Shown: positions 1-12,547, counted from the stretch's first letter. The stretch is DNA of 64,000 bases from Diogma glabrata (GCA_963693315.1 OY856186.1:458292192-458356191), one strand, 5' to 3'. Notes: generated by a model from the sequence alone, not told the origin. A program made the numbers and translations.

Positions 1-1023
1 TTCGGTTACACTAAATGAATAATTCGTTTGTAGATTGCCAAAAATTCTTTGTTTCTGATTTAGTTGTCACAACTACGGCATTAATTTTGAAATTGGTATA
101 TTCAACAGATTTATTCGGTTGCCACAACTAATATCGTTTTTTTATGATTATTTTATTTTGAGTTTTGTTTAATCTTTCTCTTCTTTAGTTTGAGATGTTA
201 TCTTTGTTAAAGTAAAAATTCCATTTTGTATTGTGTGTTTATCGTTCTGTTATAGGAATTCTTTGTAAATCGTATTACAAAAAATTGTTTGCTTTTTCGA
301 GTCAAGTGTGAATTTTTTGTTTAAATTGTTGAACTAGTTTATTTGAGAATACAATATAAATCAGTTTTGATTTATTTGTTGTTAGAGAAAAAAATGAGGT
401 AAAACTTGTTGTCTGATTAAAAAGTTTTATAATTTATATAAACTAAATAGAAAAAATTTATTTTTCCTGACTTGTTTTTAGTTTTAAGTAATTATGTGTG
501 GTGGTGGTGAAAAATTATCTATAGTTTAAAATGAGATTTGTGGTGCCCGATGTAAAAAAAAAATTTATTTTATTTCTAAAAAATATCCTATTATTCTCAC
601 ATGTTTTTTTTAATACATTGAGATGTTGATTATATTTTTAATTAATTAGTTAATCAGAAAAACAAATGTTTGTGCATAAATAAGTGAAAAAAATTTTGAC
701 GAGCCAAAATAATTGCATTTTTTAAGTTTTATTGAAACTTTTTTGTCTTGTCATCCTATTTTTGACAATAGAAACTCCAAACAAACAGTTGATCGAAATT
801 AAATTATAAGTAAAGTTATACTATACTAAACTTCAACGAAATATTCTGTTCCAACAACTGTAAAGCATTTTTAGTTCGGTTAAAGCAACTAATTTTTAAA
901 GTTTTCATACCAATTTATTAACCAATAGAAGCGGGTAGGACAACTGAATTTTGAAGTCAATGTGACACAAATATTCGGTTGGCACAAATTGAGGTTGTGG
1001 TGAACGAATTTTTTCTTTCAGTG
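1..1023. repeat. Right part of a non-autonomous element
   Basis: AT-rich non-coding DNA with a recurring motif TTCGGTTG(C/G)CACAA near positions 1, 114, 874 and 972. Its right end, read in reverse complement, begins TACACTGAAAGAAAAAATTC, which resembles the CACTGAAAAAAAATT end of the element at 43790-44584. The left end lies outside the window or has been lost. Seen: the motif repetition and the similar end. Inferred: a MITE-like element. Confidence 0.4.
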
Positions 1024-1530
1024 TACATTATTTAATTAGGAGCTAAAGTGATACTTTTTGTGTTGAGTCTATAGTTTGACGGCCGACCGCAGGGAGGCCG
1101 TCAATTATAGACGAAACAAAAAAAGTCACTTTAGCTCCGAATTAAATATACTATTTTTTCGGCAAACGTTTAAATTTTTTATAAATATGAAATTAATACA
1201 TCAAACCTTTTATAAATATGAATTTTTATCGTCATAATTACTTCCAAAAAAGAGAAAAAAACATTTAAATTTGTTTGAATAAAATTTTTTTATCAAAGCA
1301 TCCTTTTCAAAATTTCATAATATGAGAATCAACTTATTTTTTGTTGTCATGGTTATACAACATGTTTGAAAAAATAACAAACTAACAAACTAACAAATAA
1401 CAAATGCTACTTTACAGCCTCCGTAATATAAAATAAAAATGGCGTTACTTTTGCTGTCAGGCTAAAAAGTTGGACTTTAGCTAACTCCCTAGCGGCAGTA
1501 AAGTTAAACTTTACAGCCGTTTGCCGAAAA
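1024..1530 (+). mobile_element. Bipartite MITE-like repeat, copy 1
   Basis: One of three copies in the window; the others are at 26867-27386 and, inverted, at 49734-50292. It consists of two adjacent hairpins. The first pairs ATTTAATTAGGAGCTAAAGTG near 1030 with CACTTTAGCTCCGAATTAAAT near 1130. The second is bounded by TTTTTCGGCAAACG near 1155 and CGTTTGCCGAAAA at the right end. The interior carries GTAAAGTT/AACTTTAC and GCTGTCAG stem motifs. There is no reading frame. Family assignment is unknown. Confidence 0.75.
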
Positions 1531-2470
1531 TAGAATTTTATTGATACATTTATTTGGAAAGGATAAAATGTTGAAATTCTAAGATTTAGTTTATTTTGAA
1601 GATAATCTGGTTATATTTATAGCTCTACTATACATTATCCCTACTGCTTTTTAGGGTCTAAAAGTTTGACTTTGGACGACTGATTATTTCTTAACACGAG
1701 AACTTGTATTTGACGAAAAATGTTTTGTTTGCATCGACATCAGTAATTTTGAGTTCGATCTTTGGATGGTCTTACCATCTTGTATCCGGCTGAATTTAAG
1801 ATAAATGGCAATTTTTGGTAACAATCCAAAATAGTAATCATCAATTCCATGTGCCAAATAAAGATAGCTCTACGATATCATATGTGTGGCTCCGACTGAA
1901 ACCAAATCGATCTCAAATTTGACGAAACGTTTCATTATTTGCCACATACCACAAAAACATATATACACGAGTTTTTGGTCTCACATTTAGAAAAACTCGT
2001 TTCTCCTCAGCACAATGGTTTACATATTTATTAATTGGAAATTAAACTAATTAAACTTAACGTAAGTTAAAAAATAAATGTTTAAACCATATATACTTAA
2101 ACCTTCGAATAATTTAATTTCTTTGTGAAAATGGAACTCTAATTTTATTAAAGATATTTTCTAAATAAAGATTAAAATAAACTAAATTTAATATTACAAG
2201 AAATAAATGTTTTTTTTAAATGATTTTCGATGTTCTCATTTAATAATTGCGCTTTTGCGCTAAAAATTGTACGTTTAAACCCAAAAAACACATTTTCCTT
2301 TCTTTTGGCTGTTCGGTGCGGTTTAAAGTAATATCACACGAGTCACGAAGTGAAGTTAATAGCAAAAAATTTTGACGTTTAATAAGGTGATTTTTTTTAT
2401 CATTTTGCTGTAGGTACTGAACACGCTCCTTATCGATTAAAAATACAAATTTCTATCTACACGAATGATG
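1531..2470. other. AT-rich stretch, nothing recognised
   Basis: No convincing reading frame, repeat boundary or RNA gene was found. A slightly less AT-rich patch lies at about 1740-1930 but has no open frame of note. Confidence 0.5.
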
Positions 2471-2860
2471 AACTTCCCGATATGGGAAGTTATTGTTTTT
2501 GGGTTAGGGATTTTCAAAATCGGAATTTTTATGATATCTTTACGTTTTATGACCTCCTGAAGCTGTTTAGACTGTTTTTAGCTGGCAGTCTGTATGTGTG
2601 TGTGTGTATGTATCGCTGTATATGGATTAATTTTTGCCCAAAGCTTTCTCAACATCGGATGGCTCGATTGTAATGAAAATGGTCACAATCGACGTATTTT
2701 AGCGAAACTTAGAGCCCAGTGCGTTTCTAGCGAAATTAAATCATTTGTTTCTTAGTGGTTTCCAAAAAACTGAAAATTATCTCTTGCAAATATCATGAGA
2801 TTAAATAATGCTATCAAGGTTATGAAGCTTCCATATAGTTTGTCATCATGTCAGCCATTT
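2471..2860 (+). repeat. Dispersed repeat, first of a diverged direct pair
   Basis: It begins with the short palindrome AACTTCCCGATATGGGAAGTT and matches 3108-3480 along most of its length. Shared landmarks are GACCTCCTGAAGCTGTTTAG, a TG-rich microsatellite, CTTTCTCAACA(T/A)CGGATG, ATGGTCACAATCGA and GTGGTTTCCAAAAAACTGAA. Short open frames exist in both copies but differ between them, so I do not call a gene. Confidence 0.75.
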
Positions 2861-3107
2861 ATAATGAGATTTGTATAAACAATTGATATCCTAGTTTTTG
2901 AGTTTTTTAAGCAAATGTGAAAAAACTACGTGTTATTTTCGTTACGCAAACGCATGATATCTGGACAAAATCTTGGTATGTAACAGCTCATTTACATACC
3001 AAAATTTCGTCCGGGTTTGCTTGACTATCAAAGATATGAGTTATACTCTAAATTCGACAAAAATAACAGAGGTTCGTGAGTGGATCGCTTGGTCAACTGT
3101 TTATTAA

Positions 3108-3480
3108 CTTCCTGATATAGGAAGTTATTGTTTTCGGGTCGATTTTCGAAATCGGAATTTTTATGATAGCCTTACGTTTCAAGACCTCCTGAAGCTGTTT
3201 AGGCTATTTTTAATTGGCACTAAGTATGTGTGTATATGTGCGTGTGTGTTGTCGTATGTGAACAAATATTTACCCAACGCTTTCTCAACAACGGATGATC
3301 CGATTTCAACGACAATGGTCACAATCGATTTATTTTGGCGTAGCTTACAGCCCAGTCCTTTTCTAACGAAATCAGTTCATTTGTTTTTTAGTGGTTTCCA
3401 AAAAACTGAAAATTATCTCTTGCAACTATTACGAGAATAAATAACGTTATCAAGACGATTTACCTCCCATTTTGTTTGCC
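3108..3480 (+). repeat. Dispersed repeat, second of the pair
   Basis: Direct repeat of 2471-2860, offset by about 640 bp and clearly diverged. It starts with the palindrome variant AACTTCCTGATATAGGAAGTT. The same core motif (TTTTATGATA, then CCTCCTGAA, then TAGAC or TAGGC) recurs in weaker form near 3918 and 23505. Confidence 0.75.
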
Positions 3481-3917
3481 CCCAATTGTTATCTGCTTGG
3501 GTTTATTTGAATATGAAAAAAATAAGCTATTTTCAAAATTTGGTAAAGGGATCGGGGAGGATGTCTGTGGATCGTTAAACAACTGTTTTTTAAACTCTGT
3601 CCTGACATTCAATTTTGTTGAAACCTAGAGCGTAAGGTTTTTGTAATGTTCATAGTAATTTTGCAACTTCCGGCTAGTCACTTTCGGTTAAATAGCTTTA
3701 TCCTATTCTTTTAAATATATCTCAACAACAGCCACAGCTATGAAGTGTTTTTAACAAATCTTTAGTTAAATGTTTCAGTTAACATGAGATAGAATAAATT
3801 TTCTTTTCAGGTGTCTTGTATATAGTGGTCGGTGTTCATCAAACAAACGCTGACCTTTTATCTTATCGATAGATTAGTTTAGTGTTTTGGACTATTGGAG
3901 ATCATTTTTGATATTGA

Positions 3918-4345
3918 CATTTTAATGATATCTTCACCTTTCACTACCTTCTGAATCGGTCTAGACAATTTATTTTAGTTTATAGTCCGAGTGTCAGTAA
4001 AATATTAAATTTAAATATGATGACACACACACATGTTCAATTAATTCTATTTAAATTATTACAATTGATATGTCGTATAATAAATAAATATTAATTTTAT
4101 GTATTTTAGGCTTTAAAACCCTAATTGAGCTAATATTCACTTTTTGTTGACTTTTTTTTCAAATTTATTTAATATTTCGTTTTTAATTTTTCGTTTTTTA
4201 TTTGTGTTTATTGCAGTGAAATTATATTGCATAATTTTTTTTTATGTTTGGTATTTTAGTATACCTTATCCAGTAATTGGTTAGTTTTTAATCTCAAGAG
4301 AAGTTCTTGGCGTGGCCCCTACGGTCACATCTCCAACCCACTAGT
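3918..4345 (+). repeat. Dispersed repeat shared with 23505-23912
   Basis: Collinear landmarks with the copy near 23.5 kb, in order: CATTTTAATGATATCTT, a CTAGACAA motif, GGCTTTAAAA(A)CCCTAATTGAGC, ACTTTTTG(T/G)TGACTTTTTT, ATACC(T/C)TATCCAG(T/C)AA, TGGTTAG and GAAGTTCTT. Non-coding in both places. Confidence 0.65.
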
Positions 4346-7300
4346 TTTTCTTGTAAAGCTTCGTATTACAGGTAGATGCAATCCGTTTGTTCAAATTTAT
4401 GTAATTATAGAAAGTTGTTTGGTGAGATGATATATGGAAATGATTGACTTGCGTGATATGGAGAAATTTTTGTGCGATGATAAAAATAAGTTTATTATCA
4501 GAATGTTATTGAGCCACAAGTGTTTTAATTTATATTATCTTACTATGCTTTATTGTTCAAAGTAAAATTAGTAAAATCAATCTATTTTTTGTTAAAAGTT
4601 AGTTAAGTTTGTGTGGCACTTTACTGAGTTATGTGCATAAAGATTTTAAACTGGCATCAACTTTTAATAAAACACAAATAAAATCAATCTCAACATTTTT
4701 ATTTATTAGAAAAAAATAGCATTTTTTGGTGTGGTTCTGTCTAAGCGTGTGGTTTTTTTTTTAACAGATTCGAAGAAAGCGAAACCGTTGTTTTAAAATA
4801 CCAGCTATTGTACCAAATTAGAATGATGGTGCTGAACCCAAATATGAAGAATGATTATTAATTGGAATGTAAGGATAGTGATCGAATTTCTTCGCATTAA
4901 AATAAAATTGAAGTTGTATATAATGTATAAAAGGAATATATTCTTTTTTATAAAATGTGTTGTGTAGTAGGAATTACTACTGGCGCATTCAAGTTTCATC
5001 TCGTTAACAATAATTGAATGTGGTGAATTTATTGCAAGAGCTGATAGTTTTAAAAATGTACTGTTTGGGAAAAAATATATGTAGAGTGTAGCATTCAGTT
5101 GATTATATGCAAATGTTTCATGTGGTGGACTGATATAGGGGTTAAAGGAGATTCTAACAATTCACATGAATTTGAAGTAGAACTTTAAACAAATGTATTA
5201 ATGTAAACTTTGTTTAATTTATTTTATGTAATTTTGGTTGTTTTGTTTTTTTGTTGTTAAATTATCTTCTATTTATATTCAACCCTGACTTGTTTTTGGT
5301 AAAAAGTTTAAGAAAATAACAGATTTTCAACTCATGATTCCTGTTTGTTTTTATAATAAACTCTAATGGTTTCAAGTTAAACTAAATCAACTTATTAAGT
5401 AAATGCGGACTCTTTTTTAAAATTTAAACGGACAACGTTTTTTAAAATTTAAAGTTAAACTTTTTTATTTATGTGGGAGAAATTACAACTCTTTTAAGTC
5501 GTCCAAATATTTCGTTACCTAATTAGTAACCGTTATAAACGAAACCCAAAAGATAAAATGATAAACGCAAATCAAAGAAGAGAATGAATGAACTATTACG
5601 TGGTGAACAAATTTTCAGAAAAAAAAGGCACAAGGATGAAACTATAGTGTTTCATACGGAGTGATGAGAATAATTAAAACCTGTTTTCATGGAGTATAAT
5701 GTAAGAAAACATGATATCAGTAAGAAGCTTAATGAAAATTATTCCACCTCGAACACTTTTGAGTATATCTTGGGCAAAGCGGTGGACACTTAAATATTTT
5801 TAAGTAAAACAAAGCGCAAAATTTAAAACGTCGCCCGATCGAAGGAAGATCTAAAATTCAGTAGACAAACACCATTGAAACACGAAATTTTGTAAAGCTT
5901 CCTATTCCTATAAAGGTTTTATATAAGTTTTCGCAAAACGTGTACTTTTATAGTAAAAGAGTAATAAACAATGACACAAGACGATTCCTAATATAGAATG
6001 CTTGTAGTACTAAACTTAGCAAATTAGATTTGAAAAAATCAATACACAATTTAAACCATTGTTCTTGTGTTGTGGTCAAACTAAACCCAATAAACAGCAA
6101 CCAAATGTTTTATTTCGATATTTGAAATTCAACATATAACCAAATTTGTTAAGGTGGAAGTTTCAAAAGCCAGCTTTCAAAATAAATCGAAGGCAATCGA
6201 ATAAGTAATAAAACTTTTCAATCAAAAATGTGTCTTATCGCTGTTGGAAATATTTAGTTAAGCATTCCTCGGTTGGATAACAATTTTCGACCGTATAAGC
6301 GTTTATCAAAAGTCTAATCTTTGGAAAAGCAAACATAACAATCCCAACAATCCTATTAATCAAAAAATAACAATCCTAATAATACCTTGCTGGCTAGTCA
6401 GCATTGCAGATCAAGTGAACAAAAGCGATTTAGCTATCTGAAATCATGACCCCTCAACAAAAGATGCCATATTTTTAAGTCCTATATTCGTCATTATATG
6501 AATTATTGTTCCATAGCTTGGAATGACGAAGTTTTGTGAACGCATATTTATTTTACAAAGCGTATCATGTTTGCTAAGCGAAAGTTGTTTGCTTTCAGAA
6601 TTTCTTGATTGTTTGGACTCGTCGGACCATTTAAAAACTTATAATAAATAGATTTTTAATAGCGCCACATGATTTCACCGATCGTCAAAGAATTAACCCT
6701 TCCTTCTCTTTCTTCAGAAAATAATTTTAAATCAAAATTATTATTAAACTGAATTAAGACAAAATTTTAATACATTATTATTATTTTTTTAGTTAGTTTG
6801 TCTTCTCATAAAAACCCGCCCTATTTCTTATTTTTCATTCATAAAAACCATAAAACCGTGTTTAACCATAAAAATTAACATTATGATTTATGATCAAAAT
6901 ACTTAAAGTTTCAAATTACATGTCTCGGAAAATAACACAAAAAAACAAATATTAATCGTTTTTCTTTATATTTTTGAAAATTATATTATCAGAATGACCT
7001 TTATGGTTATGTTTTTGTTTTTTATCTTAAAAATAAAATGAAAATGTAAATATTATAAGAAATATTAAATAAAACATGTGGTTTTGAGTTACAGATAAAA
7101 ATCTTTAATTCTCATGAAATTAAATTTTAACAATTTTTATTTTTTAACTTTGATATTCAAAAATTCACTTTTTTTGCTTACAATATAATTCGTATTTAGT
7201 TTCTTGCAGTTTATTTAGATTTCAGAAAGAACAAGAAGTTTTACTTTACGTAAACTAGAGACTGCAGTTAAATAAAATTATTTATAAATCAAAAATAAGC

Positions 7301-8960
7301 TAAATGTTCTAAAGATAATCAGCAATGCCGAGATCTTTAACAGTAAATATTTCAAAACCCTAAGCTAAAACGAAAAACAAAATCACTATACTGTAACAAA
7401 AAAAAACAAATAGCATTTAATTTATCTTAAAGCTTAATTAATTACTCTACATAATTAATTGCAAATACGTAAAATTTTTACTTACAAAAGCAAAATGCTT
7501 AATAGTAGCAAGATGAATCAATCAAAATCAGAATTATTCATTAAAATTTAACGCAAAAAACAAATATGAATAAATAAATTCTGAAGATGAGTTAGAGTAA
7601 ATTAGAAGAATAAAATAATTAACTATATTAATCTTGTCTTGTAAAGCTTCTACAATTTACCATTTTAAATATAAGGTCGATTAAACACTCGCTATTAACT
7701 TAAGGTAGACATGCTTGAGCTGATACCTCAGATGGCAAGTTTCATCATACATTCTTGGATAACACATATAAAAACGATTTCAATAAAACAAATGACGAAA
7801 ATAAACGGAGACCAAAATAGTTCATATCCCAACAACAATAATGATTTATGGATTTTAATTCTTTTTATTGTTAAAATTATAATTGGTAATTTATGAATAT
7901 CAATAAAAACTGTATAAAAATTATATTTAAAATACAAACATATAGGAAGAGGGTAAACAAACATCTTAACTTTTACCAAAAAAAAGTTCTTTAATTTTTG
8001 TTTATAAAAAAAACATTTTACAGATTTTTATCAGAACTGAAAGAAATACTGACTTTCTTGAAGCTGAAAATTATAATTGGGATAACTCAGGTTGAACATG
8101 TGAAATGAAAAATTATAAAAAAGAATTTTTTGAGTGACAGAAATTAGACAAATGATATGATTTTTTGAATTTTTATGTTTTTGACTGAAACGTTTGATAT
8201 GCTAACTTATTCCCTTATGTGGGAGAGAAATTAATCTTTAGTGTGTCAGAGATTGTCAATTGTCATTTCATCACAACGGTTGATTTACTGAAAAATTTGT
8301 CATTTGGTTTAAAGGTAGCGTTTCTGTTTATTTAGGTTCATTTTATATAACTATGTTTAATATTTTGTATTCTTCAAAACTATAACTTTTGCTAAATATA
8401 TCTTAACCATGTTTTGGAAACTTGTTTTGACTTACGTACTCGTACAGAAACGAGGGTTTTGTCAAAAGAAGAAATTTCTCAGGAAACTGCTAAAACTTTT
8501 TGGTAACTAACCGTATTGTACCAAGATCTGAGCTGAGCTCAACTATAGAATGAGTTGTAGGGTTTGAGAAAGTTCAAAGAATATCACTACTGAACTAACT
8601 ATTCTCTTGCAAATAAACCCTTGAGCCATCAACAACATAAAACCTGAAGCGATTATGTTATTTATTATGAAACTTAACATGGACAATCTTCCACAGTGAA
8701 AACAAATTATTTCGCTCACTACAACTTCATAACGATTAACGTGCTAAAATGTTCTCGTCACATTGATATCAAATTCGTTTATCTAGTTTTCAATTTTTTT
8801 TTACCAAAGTTAGGCATGTTTAATGTTAATTATAATTATACACAACATCTATAGATAGCTGAAGATTCAATGACTACTTTCTAGAGTTAAGATTCTGAAT
8901 TACTTGTACTTGAGGAATTTATGAATATTGATTTTAAAATTTTGGTGATTGGCATTTTTA
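4346..8960. other. AT-rich DNA without recognisable genes
   Basis: About 4.6 kb of very AT-rich sequence. Only short open frames occur, with low-complexity composition. A motif GAGATGATATATGGAAATG near 4424 recurs near 12640 and weakly near 22317, which suggests an old dispersed repeat. Nothing else was identified. Confidence 0.5.
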
Positions 8961-8965
8961 AGTAA

Positions 8966-9118
8966 AACCCACCCATTTACGGCATCCCAAAGAAAAATTA
9001 TCTATCAATAAATCACGTTAAAAAGGGTCAGTTCTACACTTTGGTATTTGAACCGCAAGAGGATGAGCCATTTTTGCAGCTGTGGTGTGACACAAGTTGT
9101 ATATGCAGACCAAGATGA
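8966..9118 (+). other. Short coding-like open frame, unknown
   Basis: A 50-codon open frame follows directly after an in-frame TAA and ends at TGA. Its composition is much less AT-biased than its surroundings. The translation has ordinary protein character (for example KKGQFYTLVFEPQEDEPF) with several Cys near the end. No start codon suits it. It could be an exon, a pseudogene scrap or chance. I do not recognise the family. Confidence 0.2.
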
Positions 9119-9269
9119 AATCGATTTAGTCTCCTAAGAAGCCCGATGCATTGTATTGTATTTGTAAAAAATTAGTATATGTAAAAATTTGTCGAAGTAG
9201 ATTTTAGACCGTTAATGTAACATTCGGTTGGTCTAAAATAACGTTGTAATAACTGGATTCGTTATTCAG

Positions 9270-9305
9270 GACATCTGCCTCTGCAGGATTATCAACACAA
9301 TCCAG
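9270..9305 (+). other. Possible micro-exon
   Basis: A 36-base segment lies between an acceptor-like TTATTCAG and a donor-like CCAG|GTATAT. One frame is open and ends with two bases of a codon. That phase fits the acceptor-like site at 9520 in front of the coding-like sequence at 9521-9893. This rests only on signal matches, so it is weak. Confidence 0.15.
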
Positions 9306-9520
9306 GTATATGTTTGATATAAATTATATGTTAGCCGAGACACTCTTTATGAAGATACCCAGTCCACACCAGAATGTAAAATACATATTTTGAATATTTC
9401 CTTTTACGTTGAGAACAAATTCGTTGTTCAGTCATCCGTTTTTGGAATTGAAGCATTGCTTTCAACCAACTTTTTAGTTTGTAAGACAGAGAAAATTCTT
9501 TTGTTTTAAATTTATTTCAG

Positions 9521-9893
9521 TCTAACAATAGCTGCATTTCATGAAACCGTGTGATCCGGATCTGCTTAAGTTTTACATACAATATCAGATCCAACTTTGT
9601 TTTTGGATCTCAGTTTGCATGTAAAATTTAAGCGGATCCGGATCACCCGGTTTCATGAAATGCAGCTAATAAACAGGTTCTTTGAAGAGGTATATTCAAA
9701 GAAACATTTCTTTATGACGATGTCAGAAAAATTATGGAGTAAACTAGGGTTGATGAGACAAACCTGTATAGAGAATTTTTGTATAGAGACTTTTATAAAA
9801 CAAACATACGGAATACCTGACCCTGGAAATCTCTTATTTATCACAAATAAAATTAAAAAACTATATAATAAATACACGATGAAAATAATTTAA
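9521..9893 (+). other. Coding-like segment split by a MITE, unknown
   Basis: A candidate terminal exon follows an acceptor-like TTTATTTCAG at 9511-9520. Its frame is interrupted by the 136-bp MITE at 9531-9666. Dropping the MITE and one TA keeps a single open frame from 9521 to the TAA at 9891-9893, about 78 codons. The translation looks protein-like (for example KHFFMTMSEKLWSKLG) and ends in a Lys-rich tail. The family is not recognised. It may be a real exon or a pseudogene. Confidence 0.25.
9531..9666. mobile_element. 136-bp MITE with long terminal inverted repeats
   Basis: The terminal inverted repeats cover nearly the whole element (about 55 bp per arm). The outermost bases are GCTGCATTTCATGAAACCG on the left and the complement of CGGTTTCATGAAATGCAGC on the right. 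TA dinucleotides flank both sides (9529-9530 and 9667-9668), consistent with a TA target duplication as in the Tc1/mariner superfamily. The arms contain GATCCGGATC palindromes. There is no coding capacity. Confidence 0.85.
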
Positions 9894-10011
9894 CAGAACA
9901 ACAATAAATTAACAAAAATTATATAAATTAAAATATATAACCTTAAATTATTAAATGTTGAATATTGATCCGCTGCAAATTGACATTTCCTTGTACTAAA
10001 TTATAATCAAC

Positions 10012-10510
10012 CGTTGCCGATTCGATTACAATAATGATCCATCTCGCCACATAATTTAAAATCATTATCAGTTTCATATGCATTCGAAAAAAGAATTTGT
10101 TGCGGCTTCTTCATATTTGTCTTCTTCAACAACTTTAGCACTTGTAACTATTTTTATCATTGTAAATCTGCCACAACGTATAATACGCGTTGGTTTAGCG
10201 TAATCATCCACTTTATCATATATCATTTTCGTTAGTTCTGTTACATAAGTTACGTATCTTCGAAGTTGAACACTTTTACTAACTGAACTTCCAGATTGAT
10301 TTATTTTTAACCCACTAACTTCAACAATCTTTTTTTTTAATCAACTTCACTAACAGCTTCCTCTATTTCAGTCACTGTAGCTTTAAAAAATGAGACATTT
10401 AACTTCTTTTGATATAAACAATAAACTCCAAATGCACTAGCCAACAGAATCAATAATTATTTCCAATCTAATTTTTTTGTTAACAAATCAATTTAACCTT
10501 ATTGGTTCAA
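10012..10510 (-). pseudogene. Relic of an unidentified single-pass membrane protein
   Basis: Read on the minus strand, three consecutive frames give plausible protein. The first, about 10510-10340, holds a hydrophobic segment LLILLASAFGVYCLY followed by a basic and then an acidic stretch. The second, about 10330-10076, contains TELTKMIYDKVDDYAKPTR and IIRCGRFTMIKIV. The third, about 10088-10012, contains LCGEMDHYCNRIGNG and then a stop. The two frame changes fall at an A9 run (near 10332) and a T6 run (near 10090). There is also an in-frame TAA just before the hydrophobic segment. The pattern suggests a decayed or mis-assembled gene of about 150-160 residues with an N-terminal membrane anchor. 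Family unknown. Confidence 0.4.
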
Positions 10511-10862
10511 CAAAAAACATAACTCAATTCCCAACATTCGAAAAAAAATAATTGAAATTAAATTAATAAAATTAAATAAGACAAACAAATTTTTTTCAAT
10601 TTTTTAAAAACAAGAATATTCATAACTAAAGAAATTCTCTAATAGTTTGCTATTTTTTCGGTTCCGGTCTTTAAATTTAAATAATCCATGTCAATAAACA
10701 TAAAAACATTTATGTGTGCTACATGTCAATCAACCAATTTTTAACATTTTCTCAGTTCATTGCTTTGCTGCGTCACCTAATGTCAATTAATAATACATGG
10801 TTCTATCTACACAAATAATAAAACTTTGTTACGTAAAGCTTTTGTCATAATATTATATGTAG

Positions 10863-12539
10863 TAGTGATGGGTAACCTCAGCTAAATTAGCGATCCGTTC
10901 AGACCGGATCGTTCATTTGCACTGACCGATTTAAAACATCGGTCTTCGTTCAATCAGTCACTTGCAAAAATATTAAATATTTCAGTCAAAAATAATAATA
11001 AAAATGCCTCGTTAATAGGTTAAGAACCACATCCTAATTAACAAGCAACAATCCCCATAAATCTAAGACCAATTCGTCTAAAAAGTTGCGAAGGGTATTC
11101 AAAACTTAGAGGATGAGTAGCGAAATAAAGAAGAAACCCTCTTCCGTTTAAAAAAAATATTGCTCAGATACTAATGTAATTTATTTAAAAAGATTAATAA
11201 ATCATTGCTTAAAAATCTATACAGGGTTTATACTATAGTGCATCTACTTTTTTAAGCCACCCTGTATTTGTTTGTTTTCTACCGTTTGTCTTAAAGGATT
11301 CTCCTTTATAATATATTGCAATCTCATTTTAATGAGCCATACAGTCTAACATCTCATCCTTTAATTAACATTCAATAAACAAAATCCTCATCCATTCTAT
11401 ATATCGATTTAAGGAAAAAACATTATTAAAAACAAAATTGCACTATTGACTATAGAATAAGGAATATAATGTTTAAGTCTTGACATGTAGTAAATCGTTA
11501 ATTTTTAACTAAAGCTTTAGCTAAGGTACAACAAACAATTTTTTTTTACAGCAAATATTGCATACAAAATTAAATTAAATCTGAAAAACTTAAATGAAAT
11601 TAATTCTATTATTAGTAATTATCCACTAACAAAAATTAAAAATAATAATAAAAACAATTTAAATACATGTAAATATGTATATGTACAAACAAATGTTTTT
11701 TTTTATAATCATTCATTAATAATTAATATATACAAACAATCATCTTCATAGTCAATTTTTTTCCACTTTCATTTCACAATTACTCATAATTTGTAAAAGT
11801 TGAATGAAATCCATTTCTTTTTTTTTTCAATAGCATTTATATTTTCTTCAAAAATGGCATTTTTTCATTCTTTATAATCATTCATTCTTTTTCGAACGAA
11901 CTTATATTTAATTTTGTTTATTTTTATCATTTTGTGTTTTGCTTATTTGTTGAACCTTTATATTTTCATATAAAGGTTTGAAAATTTTTAATTTTCATTG
12001 TTAGATGAAGTGTGTATATTTTTTATAATTTTTAAATGTGTATTGGTTTCTTTATGTTGTTATGAAAATCTGCAAGATTAGTTAGATACATTTTTTCAGC
12101 TCACTTTTTTATGCGAAGTTGTTGAATATAATGAATAAATGTTTGAGAGGAGAAAAACAAATTCGCATATCAAAATGATCGGAATCAAAATTTGATCGTA
12201 ATGAAAATTTGAAGAGGAAGTGATATTGGAGGTGCATTATTACTTTTTATTTAAGGTTTATTTGAGGTGTATTATTGAAATCATGTTCAAATCCAAAACT
12301 ACGTTTTTAATTTAACATATGGATTTCAAAATAGTTTGCATGATGTTAATTGTTAACTAACACTGCTGCCATTATATTATATACTAAAAGACGTTCATTG
12401 CACATAAAAAAAATGTCAATGGTACATAAAAAGTTAGTGACCGACGAACGACGTTTCTTTTATTACTGAACGATCGGTCGTGGTTCACTGAAGTGATCCG
12501 TTCAATTAACTTCAGTCGTTCACGACCGACACATCACTA
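10863..12539. mobile_element. hAT-type non-autonomous element
   Basis: The ends are TAGTGATGGGTAAC on the left and CGACACATCACTA on the right, imperfect inverted repeats of TAGTGATGKGT type. A perfect 8-bp duplication ATATGTAG flanks the element at 10855-10862 and 12540-12547, the target length typical of hAT transposons. Subterminal regions carry repeated GATCCGTTCA, GAACGATC and ACCGA motifs in both orientations, probably transposase-binding sites. The 1.4-kb interior is AT-rich with no transposase frame, so the element depends on a source elsewhere. The strand of the ancestor cannot be told. Confidence 0.88.
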
Positions 12540-12547
12540 ATATGTAG

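Noticed and set aside
5600..5800. Short coding-like stretch near 5690-5790
   Set aside because: Fewer than 40 codons, with no splice context and no recognisable motif.
9653..9877. Minus-strand frame of 74 codons
   Set aside because: It is the antisense of the better-looking plus-strand segment and has no domain.
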